A stretch of DNA of 15,657 nt, taken from Candidatus Arcticimaribacter sp. Lineage in GTDB: Bacteria; Bacteroidota; Bacteroidia; Flavobacteriales; Flavobacteriaceae. The DNA is taken from positions 1-15,657 of the forward strand of contig WTJB01000070.1 of the NCBI GenBank assembly GCA_011526335.1, given 5' to 3'. Every line of letters begins with the position of its first letter. The stretch's first letter is position 1. The notes beneath the pieces are model-generated. The model saw nothing but the letters and a program-made list of their open reading frames with translations. It was not told the DNA's origin and made no database searches. The position numbers and the translations under genes were made by a program. This document shows positions 6,292 to 13,130 of this stretch, one piece after another.

Positions 6292-6304
6292 AGAGAGAAA
6301 AATT

Positions 6305-6312
6305 TATCTTTG
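6305..6312 (+). promoter_or_regulatory. Promoter -7 box of the GH3 gene (TATCTTTG)
   Basis: TATCTTTG is a full match to TAnnTTTG and identical to the sppA box. The expected start of transcription is near 6317, leaving a leader of about 12 nt before ATG 6329. No clear -33 element is present at the usual spacing, which would fall inside the DUF2797 coding sequence. Confidence 0.55.
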
Positions 6313-6314
6313 AG

Positions 6315-6322
6315 TAAAGATA
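6315..6322 (-). promoter_or_regulatory. Possible -7 box of the DUF2797 gene (TATCTTTA)
   Basis: On the minus strand TATCTTTA differs from TAnnTTTG only in the last base. It would start transcription near 6310, about 18 nt before ATG 6291. It lies 2 nt from the opposing GH3 box, so two polymerases could hardly occupy both at once. No -33 element is visible. Confidence 0.35.
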
Positions 6323-6328
6323 CAAATA

Positions 6329-7834
6329 ATGGCCATTCCTTTATTTAATTCCGTTGCCTCGTGGTTATTGAAAAAGCGAATACATCAGATTGAACTTTTT
6401 ACTCGTTATCCTGTTGAAACACAGTTCGAGGTCTTGCAAAATCTAGTCAGCTATGCACGCACGACCAGCTTGGGAAAGCGTTATGATTTTGGTTCTATTT
6501 ATGACTACAAGCAGTTTTCAGAGCGTGTCCCCGTAGTTACTTATGAAGACATTGCGGGGGTAATTGAGCGTACCCGTTTAGGAGAGAAAAATTTGTTTTG
6601 GCCCACCCCCATAAAGTGGTATGCAAAATCTAGCGGCACAACCAATGCCAAAAGTAAGTTTATCCCTGTCAGTACAGAGTCTTTAGAAGACTGTCATTAC
6701 AAAGCGGGGAAAGATATGCTGTCTTTGTATTTTAATAACAATCCAGATGCGCAGCTCTTTAAAGGCAAAAGCCTTCGTCTGGGCGGAAGTCAGCAACTCT
6801 ATCACAACAACGAAAGCTATTATGGAGACCTTTCGGCCATCATCATAGACAATATGCCGCTGTGGGCAGAACTCAATAGTACGCCTAGCCATAAAGTTTC
6901 ATTGATGCCCGAGTGGGAAAGCAAGATGGCCGCCATTATCGCCGAAAGTGTCAAAGACAACGTGACCAGTATTGCTGGCGTTCCTTCTTGGATGATGGTC
7001 TTGCTTAATGCTTTGCTGGATGCTGAGAAAAAAAATACGGTACATGAAATATGGCCCAATCTTGAAGTGTACTTTCATGGGGGGGTGAGTTTTGTGCCCT
7101 ATAGAAAACAATACGAGAATTTTTTCCCCGGCGATCAGCTCAACTACTATGAAATCTATAATGCCTCGGAGGGATTTTTTGCTATTCAGGATTTGAACCA
7201 ATCCGATGAATTGCTTTTGATGTTGGACTATGGAATTTTTTATGAGTTTATTCCCTTAGGCGAGGGAGTAGAGGCTATTGTACCACTTGCAGCGGTAGAA
7301 AAAAATAAAGATTATGAGATGGTCATTACCACAAATGCAGGTCTATGGCGCTATCGGATAGGAGACGTGATTCGCTTTACTTCATTGGATCCTTACCGCA
7401 TCAAAATCTCAGGGAGAACCAAACATTACATCAACGCTTTTGGGGAAGAACTGGTTATCGATAATGCGGAAAAAGCCTTGGCCAGAGCAGCAGAGTTGAC
7501 CTGTGCTAATGTGGTAGATTTTACCGCAGCACCTATTTTTATGGAATCAAAAACCAAAGGAGGGCACGAATGGCTGATTGAGTTTGATCCTCTTCCGAAT
7601 GATTTAGACCGATTTACGCAAATTTTAGATGAAACCTTAAAAGCGTTAAACTCGGATTATGAAGCCAAACGATACAAAGACACCACCATGAGTGCACCAA
7701 AAATACATGCGGCGTCGAAAGGATTGTTTTACCAGTGGCTCAAATCGAAAGGAAAGCTAGGAGGACAGCACAAAGTACCGCGTTTGTCCAACCAAAGAGA
7801 ATTGCTCGAAGAACTCTTGAAAATGAACGCCTAA
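6329..7834 (+). CDS. GH3 auxin-responsive-promoter family protein (acyl-adenylating enzyme)
   Basis: In plants GH3 enzymes activate a carboxylic acid such as indoleacetate or jasmonate with ATP and join it to an amino acid; the role of bacterial members is not established. The 501-residue protein keeps the three adenylation motifs: [13 protein letters not shown] (101-113), YNASEG (277-282) and YRIGDVIRF (342-350). GGVSFVPY (251-258) and [17 protein letters not shown] (about 355-372), the hinge into the mobile C-terminal domain, are also present. The length is somewhat below the roughly 600 residues of plant enzymes. It has no signal peptide, so it is probably cytoplasmic. It is divergent from DUF2797 through an overlapping promoter dyad and ends with a stop codon overlapping that of clpX. 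Substrate prediction from sequence alone is not possible. Confidence 0.9.
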   Translation: MAIPLFNSVASWLLKKRIHQIELFTRYPVETQFEVLQNLVSYARTTSLGKRYDFGSIYDYKQFSERVPVVTYEDIAGVIERTRLGEKNLFWPTPIKWYAKSSGTTNAKSKFIPVSTESLEDCHYKAGKDMLSLYFNNNPDAQLFKGKSLRLGGSQQLYHNNESYYGDLSAIIIDNMPLWAELNSTPSHKVSLMPEWESKMAAIIAESVKDNVTSIAGVPSWMMVLLNALLDAEKKNTVHEIWPNLEVYFHGGVSFVPYRKQYENFFPGDQLNYYEIYNASEGFFAIQDLNQSDELLLMLDYGIFYEFIPLGEGVEAIVPLAAVEKNKDYEMVITTNAGLWRYRIGDVIRFTSLDPYRIKISGRTKHYINAFGEELVIDNAEKALARAAELTCANVVDFTAAPIFMESKTKGGHEWLIEFDPLPNDLDRFTQILDETLKALNSDYEAKRYKDTTMSAPKIHAASKGLFYQWLKSKGKLGGQHKVPRLSNQRELLEELLKMNA

Positions 7835-9063
7835 GAAACTGCCTTTAAGGAAGGGTTGTTGCTTTTGTTTAGTTGTTCCTCAGCGTACAATTTTGTCACC
7901 TTTAGTTCTGTTGTATCGCTTCCGGGAAGAGAAAACATAGCATCAGTCAGTATGGCTTCACATAGTGAACGTAATCCGCGTGCGCCTAGGTTGTATTCTA
8001 AAGCTTTCTCTACAATAAAATCCAAAGCCCCAGTGGTAAATTCTAAAGCAATATTGTCATATTCAAACAATCGGATGTACTGTTTTACCAGAGCGTTTTT
8101 AGGTGCGGTTAAAATACTGCGTAAGGTTTTCTGATCTAAGGGGTGCATATAGGTCAACACCGGAAGTCGTCCAATAATTTCAGGAATCAGCCCAAAGGAT
8201 TTGACGTCTTTTGGGATGATGTACTGCAACAAGTTGTCTTGATCGATCTCTTGACTATCGTCTTTATTTCGATATCCAATAGCTTGCAAGTTCATTCGTT
8301 TGTTGATTTCTCTTTCGATTCCGTCAAAAGCCCCACCTGCAATGAATAGAATATTGGTCGTATCTACTTCGATAAATTTTTGATCAGGGTGTTTGCGTCC
8401 TCCTTTTGGTGGAACATTAACTACGGTTCCTTCCAAGAGTTTAAGTAGCGCTTGTTGTACCCCTTCTCCAGAAACATCTCTAGTGATTGAGGGGTTGTCT
8501 CCTTTACGCGCAATTTTATCGATCTCATCGATAAAGACGATTCCTTTTTGAGCACGTTCAACATCGTAGTCTGCCGCTTGAAGAAGGCGGGTAAGTATGC
8601 TTTCTACATCTTCTCCGACATAGCCTGCCTCAGTAAGAATAGTAGCATCTACAATAGCCAAGGGAACGTTTAGCATTTTGGCGATGGTTTGGGCTAAAAG
8701 TGTTTTTCCCGTTCCTGTTTGCCCCACCAAGAGCAGGTTGCTTTTTTGTATTTCTAACTCTTCGTCTTTGGTAGGATTTAAAATGCGCTTGTAATGATTG
8801 TAAACCGCTACTGAAAGTACTTTTTTGGCTTCGGTTTGTCCAATGATGTATTGGTCCAAAAAGCTTTTGATTTCTTGTGGCTTTTTGAGTTCAAAAGCCT
8901 CCGACTCTTTGCTGAGTTTGACTTCATTTTCATCAGCCAAGATGCCATAAGCCTGTTCAATGCACCGATCGCAGATATGTGCATCCATTCCCGCTATAAG
9001 AAGATCGGTTTGGGGTTTTGCTCTTCCGCAAAAGGAACAGTTTAGTTCTTCAGTAGTGCTCAT
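7831..9063 (-). CDS. clpX: ATP-dependent Clp protease ATP-binding subunit ClpX
   Basis: ClpX is the hexameric AAA+ unfoldase that recognises tagged substrates and feeds them to ClpP. The 410-residue protein has the N-terminal zinc-binding domain (Cys9, Cys12, Cys31, Cys34), Walker A GQTGTGKT (114-121), Walker B IVFIDEID (175-182), the pore-1 loop GYVG (147-150), the RKH loop (223-225), the arginine-finger region IGRLPV (297-302) and sensor 2 GARGLR (360-365). The ClpP-docking loop reads IGY (262-264), where E. coli has IGF. It is the third gene of tig-clpP-clpX, 15 nt after the clpP stop, with no promoter visible in that gap. The C-terminus past about residue 390 is short and polar. The stop overlaps that of GH3. 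Confidence 0.97.
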   Translation of the reverse strand: MSTTEELNCSFCGRAKPQTDLLIAGMDAHICDRCIEQAYGILADENEVKLSKESEAFELKKPQEIKSFLDQYIIGQTEAKKVLSVAVYNHYKRILNPTKDEELEIQKSNLLLVGQTGTGKTLLAQTIAKMLNVPLAIVDATILTEAGYVGEDVESILTRLLQAADYDVERAQKGIVFIDEIDKIARKGDNPSITRDVSGEGVQQALLKLLEGTVVNVPPKGGRKHPDQKFIEVDTTNILFIAGGAFDGIEREINKRMNLQAIGYRNKDDSQEIDQDNLLQYIIPKDVKSFGLIPEIIGRLPVLTYMHPLDQKTLRSILTAPKNALVKQYIRLFEYDNIALEFTTGALDFIVEKALEYNLGARGLRSLCEAILTDAMFSLPGSDTTELKVTKLYAEEQLNKSNNPSLKAVS

Positions 9064-9078
9064 TGTCTTTGGGGGTTT

Positions 9079-9735
9079 TTATTTGGCCAGAACTTCGTCT
9101 ACCATGCCATAGGCTTTGGCTTCTTCGGCTTTCATCCAGTAATCGCGATCCGAGTCTTGATTTACTTTTTCGAATGTTTGCCCAGAATGTTTGGCGATGA
9201 TATGGTAAAGTTCGTCTTTGAGTTTTAAGATTTCACGGGCGGTGATTTCTATATCAGAAGCCTGTCCTTGTGCCCCTCCAAGCGGTTGGTGAATCATTAC
9301 GCGTGAGTGGGTAAGTGCAGAACGTTTCTTGTCTGCTCCAGCACATAGCAATACGGCACCCATAGAGGCAGCGATGCCGGTACAGATGGTAGCAACATCA
9401 GGAGTAACATACTGCATGGTGTCGTAAATACCTAGACCTGCATAAACACTTCCGCCGGGTGAGTTGATGTACATTTGGATATCGCGCTTGGCATCAACGC
9501 TTTGTAAAAACAATAGCTGCGCCTGAATAATGTTTGCCACTTGGTCGTCTATCCCCGTTCCTAAAAATAATACCCTGTCCATCATCAATCGAGAAAATAC
9601 GTCCATCTGAGCTACATTCATTTGGCGTTCCTCTATGATGTAGGGCGTCATGCTGCTGACTATTTTATCGTAGTACATAGCATTTACTCCGTGGTGTTTG
9701 GTGGCGTATTTTTTGAATTCTTTTCCGTAGTTCAT
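9079..9735 (-). CDS. clpP: ATP-dependent Clp protease proteolytic subunit ClpP
   Basis: ClpP forms the tetradecameric serine-protease barrel that works with ClpX. The 218-residue protein has the catalytic triad Ser124 (GIAASMGAVLL), His149 (RVMIHQPLGG) and Asp198 (DSDRDYW). INSPGGSVYAGLGIYDTM (90-107) is the conserved substrate-strand region. The N-terminal part (roughly residues 1-27, KKYATKHHGVNAMYYDKIVSS) precedes the mature core and is probably a processed propeptide, somewhat longer than the 14 residues of E. coli. ATG 9735 is the only sensible start: the tig stop lies 34 nt upstream. That AT-rich gap contains TACTTTTA, a one-off -7 match, but without a -33 partner. clpP is most likely co-transcribed with tig and clpX. 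Confidence 0.97.
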   Translation of the reverse strand: MNYGKEFKKYATKHHGVNAMYYDKIVSSMTPYIIEERQMNVAQMDVFSRLMMDRVLFLGTGIDDQVANIIQAQLLFLQSVDAKRDIQMYINSPGGSVYAGLGIYDTMQYVTPDVATICTGIAASMGAVLLCAGADKKRSALTHSRVMIHQPLGGAQGQASDIEITAREILKLKDELYHIIAKHSGQTFEKVNQDSDRDYWMKAEEAKAYGMVDEVLAK

Positions 9736-9769
9736 TTTTTCATATTTGATTTAAAAGTAAACAATTTTC

Positions 9770-11098
9770 TTAGGATGTACCGTAGGCTTCTTTTACAAAA
9801 GCCTCATAATTTACTTTCTTGGTCTTTAGGTTGGCGTTTTCTTTGTAAAAGGCCAATAGCTTTTGACTCATCAATTGGTCTGACAAGCGCTTGGTTTCTT
9901 CTTGGTTAGAGAAGATACGTGCAGCAATATCATCCAGCTCTTTATCTTCTGGGCTCAGTTGTCCGTACTGTGCCATCTGTTGTTTGATCATCTCTTTGGC
10001 AAAATCTTTTAATTCGTCAAATTGAATCTGAAGTTCATGACTTTTAATGATTTTTCCTTCGATGAGTTGGTAGCGAATTCCCTTTTCTGACTTTTCGTAT
10101 TCTGCAGCAGCTTCTTCTTCAGATAAAGGTTGTTCTCCTGTGTTTTGTAACCATCGCACCAAAAATTCTTTTGGAAGATCAAACTTGGTGTTGTCGATCA
10201 AGCTTTCGGTAATGTCGTTCAACAACTTTTGATCAGATTGTTGTACAAACTGCTTTTCGATCCCTTCTTTTATTTTTTCCTTCAGTTCCGTGACCGTTGT
10301 TACTGTACCTGCCTCATACAACTTATCAAACAATTCTTGATCTAGATCCGCCAAGATGCGTTTGTTGGCTTCGTTGATGGTAATGTTTACTTCTGCCGGA
10401 AGGTCTGCTAGTTGATCTTGGGTAACCCCAAAAGCTCTGGCCGCAACGCTGTCTTCTTTAAAAAGACTTTTTGTTTTAAAAGAAGCACTCTCTCCTAAGG
10501 CAAGGGCTTTTAAAGCCTCAGTATTCTTTTTTCCTTTGAAGTCATCGAAGTTTAATGTTGGAGAAGTATCAATGGCCGCTTCTTCATTTTTTAGGGTAAG
10601 GCTCAGTTCTAGGCCTTTGTCCGCTTGCTGTTGTGCTTCTAATTTTCCGTATTGTTTTTGGATGTAGCCCAATTGCTCATCGATCATTTTTTTATCGGCC
10701 TCGATGGCATAATGCGTTACCGCTTTTTTTCCTTTTACCTTTACCTCAAATTCTGGGGCAAGACCAATTTCAAATTCAAAAGCAAGGCTATCGGCTTTCC
10801 AGTCGATATCCTCCTGCATTTTTGGAAGCGGGTTACCAAGAAGCTCAAGTTTTTCTTCTTGGATGAATTTATTGAGGTTTTCTTGCAAGAGTTTGTTTAC
10901 TTCATCTGCAGTAACGGCAGTTTCGTATTGTTTTTTGATCATGCCCATAGGGACGTGTCCTTTACGGAAGCCAGGAATGTTTGCATTTTTGCGATAGTCC
11001 TTTAAAATAGAAGAGACTTTATCGGCAAAATCGTCTTGCTTCAATGTAATTTGGATGGAGGCATTTAGGGCGTCAATGTCGGTTTTGATTACTTGCAT
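9770..11098 (-). CDS. tig: Trigger factor (ribosome-associated chaperone)
   Basis: Trigger factor docks at the ribosome exit tunnel through L23 and shelters nascent chains. The 442-residue protein begins at ATG 11098 (MQVIKTDIDALNASI); an alternative in-frame start at 11125 would lie within the promoter. The ribosome-binding signature GFRKGHVP is at residues 43-50, in the expected first domain. The middle region (about 150-245) is where the FKBP-type prolyl isomerase domain sits, but I do not see the usual FKBP pattern (FIPGFEEQL or similar); it reads NFDDFKGKKNTEALKALALG, so this domain is probably divergent and perhaps inactive as an isomerase. The C-terminal helical chaperone domain follows. 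Its place as first gene of tig-clpP-clpX matches the common bacterial order. Confidence 0.94.
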   Translation of the reverse strand: MQVIKTDIDALNASIQITLKQDDFADKVSSILKDYRKNANIPGFRKGHVPMGMIKKQYETAVTADEVNKLLQENLNKFIQEEKLELLGNPLPKMQEDIDWKADSLAFEFEIGLAPEFEVKVKGKKAVTHYAIEADKKMIDEQLGYIQKQYGKLEAQQQADKGLELSLTLKNEEAAIDTSPTLNFDDFKGKKNTEALKALALGESASFKTKSLFKEDSVAARAFGVTQDQLADLPAEVNITINEANKRILADLDQELFDKLYEAGTVTTVTELKEKIKEGIEKQFVQQSDQKLLNDITESLIDNTKFDLPKEFLVRWLQNTGEQPLSEEEAAAEYEKSEKGIRYQLIEGKIIKSHELQIQFDELKDFAKEMIKQQMAQYGQLSPEDKELDDIAARIFSNQEETKRLSDQLMSQKLLAFYKENANLKTKKVNYEAFVKEAYGTS

Positions 11099-11122
11099 GA
11101 ATTCTATCAATAAATTAGTGCG

Positions 11123-11153
11123 CAAAAATACGGTATTCTCTCACAGCGAACAA
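11123..11153 (-). promoter_or_regulatory. Promoter of tig-clpP-clpX
   Basis: Minus strand TTG (11153-11151) and TATTTTTG (11130-11123) are separated by 20 bp, an excellent match to the Bacteroidota primary sigma consensus. The leader before ATG 11098 is about 20 nt. The -7 box overlaps a small palindrome, TGCGCA. No heat-shock type element of the CIRCE kind is seen nearby. Confidence 0.75.
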
Positions 11154-11204
11154 GCTTCTTTTGTTTCTATTCGCACAAATTCAACGATTTACCACCATAA
11201 AAAA

Positions 11205-11234
11205 TTTTTTAGCAGAAAAAAACCCTTACATTTG
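11205..11234 (+). promoter_or_regulatory. Promoter of rpsP-rimM-trmN6
   Basis: TACATTTG at 11227-11234 is a full -7 match. A run of six T residues starts at 11205, 22 nt upstream. The predicted start of transcription is near 11239, so the leader before rpsP is about 46 nt, the longest predicted in this window. Confidence 0.65.
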
Positions 11235-11253
11235 CAGCCTGAATTAATCAACA

Positions 11254-11268
11254 GACGTCGCGTACGTC
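11254..11268 (+). promoter_or_regulatory. Small hairpin in the rpsP mRNA leader
   Basis: GACGT and ACGTC form a 5-bp stem around a 5-nt loop, about 15 nt into the predicted transcript and 16 nt before the ATG. The stem is GC-richer than its surroundings. It could affect translation of rpsP or bind a regulator; no protein partner is suggested by the sequence. Confidence 0.3.
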
Positions 11269-11284
11269 ACAAAATTAATATGTT

Positions 11285-11887
11285 ATGCCTGTAAAAATTA
11301 GATTACAAAGACACGGAAAAAAAGGAAAACCTTTTTATTGGGTAGTAGCCGCAGATGCGCGTGCTAAAAGAGATGGACGTTATTTAGAGAAACTCGGAAC
11401 GTACAATCCAAACACCAACCCTGCTACTGTAGATATCAATGTAGATAACGCAGTAAAGTGGTTAGAAAATGGTGCCCAACCGACCGATACTGCAAGAACA
11501 CTATTGTCTTACAGAGGCGTACTTTTAAAACACCACCTGAACGGAGGAGTGAAAAAAGGCGCACTTACGCAAGAAGATGCAGATAAAAAGTTTGACGCTT
11601 GGTTAGAAGAAAAAGCGGCAAAAATACAAGCTAAAGTTGACGGTTTGTCCAAAGAAGAAGCTGACGCTAGAGCGGCGGCATTGGCAGCTGAAAAAGCGGT
11701 AAATGAAAAGCGTCTTGCTGATGCAAAAGCATTAGAAGAAGAAGCGGCTGCAGAAGCGGCTGCGGCTGAAGCAGAAGCAGCAGCAGAAGAAACTGAAGCG
11801 GCAGAAGAAGCGGCTCCAGAAGCTACGGCTGAAGCAGCATCTGAAGAAGGTGAAGCGCCTGCAGAAGAAGCAGAAGACAAAGCTTAA
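11285..11887 (+). CDS. rpsP: 30S ribosomal protein S16 with long Ala/Glu-rich C-terminal extension
   Basis: S16 binds 16S rRNA early in 30S assembly. Residues 1 to about 80 are the conserved core ([21 protein letters not shown] and [14 protein letters not shown]). The protein is 200 residues, against about 82 in E. coli. After residue 100 comes a helical Lys/Glu/Ala segment ([15 protein letters not shown]), and from about 150 to 200 an acidic tail built almost only of Ala and Glu. As I recall, extended S16 proteins are usual in flavobacteria, so this is probably not an artefact. The tail is coded by repeated GAA and GCN codons, including an 11-nt direct repeat (11741-11751 and 11753-11763), so its length may vary between strains. 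It is the first gene of an operon with rimM, 9 nt downstream. Confidence 0.95.
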   Translation: MPVKIRLQRHGKKGKPFYWVVAADARAKRDGRYLEKLGTYNPNTNPATVDINVDNAVKWLENGAQPTDTARTLLSYRGVLLKHHLNGGVKKGALTQEDADKKFDAWLEEKAAKIQAKVDGLSKEEADARAAALAAEKAVNEKRLADAKALEEEAAAEAAAAEAEAAAEETEAAEEAAPEATAEAASEEGEAPAEEAEDKA

Positions 11888-11896
11888 TTTAAAGAA

Positions 11897-12424
11897 ATGC
11901 GTCTAGAAGATTGTTTCTACCTAGGCACAATCGTTTCCAAATTCAGCTACAAAGGAGAAGTTCTAGTAAAATTAGACACCGATACTCCTGAAGATTTTTT
12001 AGAAATGGAATCAGTATTTCTCTTACAAGGGAAACAATTGGTTCCATTTTTTATTGACAAAACCCGCCTTCAGAAATCCAATCTGCTTCGTGTTAAATTC
12101 GAAGATATAGACGATGAAGGGGCCGCCGATTTGTTGATGAAAAAAGAACTCTATCTTCCCTTGTCTATTTTGCCTCCATTGGAGGGAAACAAATTTTACT
12201 ATCACGAAATTTTAGCCTTCACTGCCCTAGACCAAAATGAGCAAGTCTTGGGGACAGTCAAGGGGGTTAATGATCAAACAGCACAAGCTTTGTTGATCAT
12301 TGCTCAAGCAAATGGAAATGAGGTATTGGTCCCCTTGCATGACGATTTTATCGTAGCGCTAGACCGAGAAGAAAAAAGAATACATCTTCAGTTGCCTGAC
12401 GATTTTTTATCCTTATATCAATAA
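11897..12424 (+). CDS. rimM: Ribosome maturation factor RimM
   Basis: RimM helps mature the 30S head and works with S19 and 16S rRNA helix 33. The 175-residue protein opens with the RimM barrel ([18 protein letters not shown], about 8-25), followed by [10 protein letters not shown] and [21 protein letters not shown] (about 68-88), the region leading into the second domain. A PRC-barrel-like domain covers about 98-170, with [10 protein letters not shown] and [27 protein letters not shown]. Length is typical. It is directly downstream of rpsP, the same pairing as in E. coli (rpsP-rimM-trmD-rplS), but here trmD and rplS do not follow. Its stop codon overlaps the next start as TAATG, so translation of the two is likely coupled. 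Confidence 0.95.
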   Translation: MRLEDCFYLGTIVSKFSYKGEVLVKLDTDTPEDFLEMESVFLLQGKQLVPFFIDKTRLQKSNLLRVKFEDIDDEGAADLLMKKELYLPLSILPPLEGNKFYYHEILAFTALDQNEQVLGTVKGVNDQTAQALLIIAQANGNEVLVPLHDDFIVALDREEKRIHLQLPDDFLSLYQ

Positions 12425-13125
12425 TGACCTTTCGTTTCAAAGCGTTTGATGTGGTCCAAAGCCAAAGCGCAATGAAGATAGGAACCGATGCTGTGTTATT
12501 GGGGGCTTGGGCTCCTTTTAGTAGAGGGGAGCGAATTTTGGATATCGGTTCGGGAACCGGAGTACTCGCCCTTATGATGGCGCAGCGCTTTCCTGATGCA
12601 CAAATCACGGCCATTGATATGGATAAGGCCGCAGCAAAGGAGTCCCGTCAAAATTTTGAGCAAAGTCCCTGGTCCAATCGCTTGGTTTCCAAACATTGTT
12701 CTTTGGAAGAATTTTTCCAACAGCCCAATCAAGAGTTTGACGCGATCGTGTGCAATCCGCCCTTTTATTCTGACGGATATGCCCCTAATTCTAGTCCGCG
12801 GAGTAAGGCCAGAGACACCACTCATCTTCGTTTGGAGCATCTTTTTTCAGCGGCTAATCAACTCCTTTCTTCTCAAGGGGAGTTTGCCCTCATCTATCCG
12901 TTATCTCAAAAAGAAAACATCGTGCGCACTGCAGCCGAGCATCAGTTGTTTCCTAAAAAAATCATGAGGGTTAGGGGCAGGCCTCATCTGGCGTATAAGC
13001 GTATGTATGTTGTGTTTGATCGTCATTCGTCAAAGACAACGCAAGAACAATCACTTACCCTAGAACGAGACCAGCATCTGCGTACAGCGGAATATCAAAA
13101 ACTAGTGGCTCCTTTTTATCTTTAA
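12424..13125 (+). CDS. trmN6: tRNA1(Val) adenine-37 N6-methyltransferase (TrmN6/YfiC family)
   Basis: In E. coli YfiC methylates N6 of adenine 37 in tRNA1(Val). This 233-residue protein has the class I SAM-binding motif LDIGSGTGVLALMMAQ (39-54), the acidic motif II AIDMD (63-67), and the catalytic NPPF motif (111-114) of N6-adenine methyltransferases. The N-terminal FRFKAFDVVQSQSAMKIGTDAVLLGAW (3-29) is characteristic of the YfiC/COG4123 family, whose members begin with a similar FxF...MKVGTDGVLLGAW run. The ATG overlaps the rimM stop by one base. The specific tRNA target is inferred from the family; related COG4123 enzymes could act on other RNA. It ends 5 nt before the convergent TonB receptor stop. 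Confidence 0.9.
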   Translation: MTFRFKAFDVVQSQSAMKIGTDAVLLGAWAPFSRGERILDIGSGTGVLALMMAQRFPDAQITAIDMDKAAAKESRQNFEQSPWSNRLVSKHCSLEEFFQQPNQEFDAIVCNPPFYSDGYAPNSSPRSKARDTTHLRLEHLFSAANQLLSSQGEFALIYPLSQKENIVRTAAEHQLFPKKIMRVRGRPHLAYKRMYVVFDRHSSKTTQEQSLTLERDQHLRTAEYQKLVAPFYL

Positions 13126-13130
13126 AGGGT

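Larger units (their letters stand above)
6305..6322. repeat. 7-bp-arm inverted repeat shared by the DUF2797 and GH3 promoters
   Basis: TATCTTT and AAAGATA are perfect reverse complements around a 4-nt centre. One arm is the rightward -7 box; the other, read leftward, is a near -7 box for DUF2797. The layout is nearly the same as the dyad before sppA. Confidence 0.55.

Noticed and set aside
7856..9045. Several plus-strand open frames opposite clpX
   Set aside because: clpX is complete and conserved over its whole length; the plus-strand frames have no recognisable domain and are shadows.
11509..11880. Open minus-strand frame opposite rpsP coding for an Ser/Ala-rich protein
   Set aside because: It is the complement of the Ala/Glu codon repeats in the S16 tail, which automatically gives Ser and Ala codons; it has no conserved content and no promoter of its own.
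11740..11880. Tandem repeat array or mobile sequence within rpsP
   Set aside because: The repetition follows from GAA and GCN codons in frame; there are no flanking repeats or terminal inverted repeats to suggest insertion.
13111..13128. CCTTT/AAAGG hairpin at the end of trmN6
   Set aside because: Only 5 bp, largely A-T, lying over the stop codon and with no U-run after it on either strand; not supported as a terminator.
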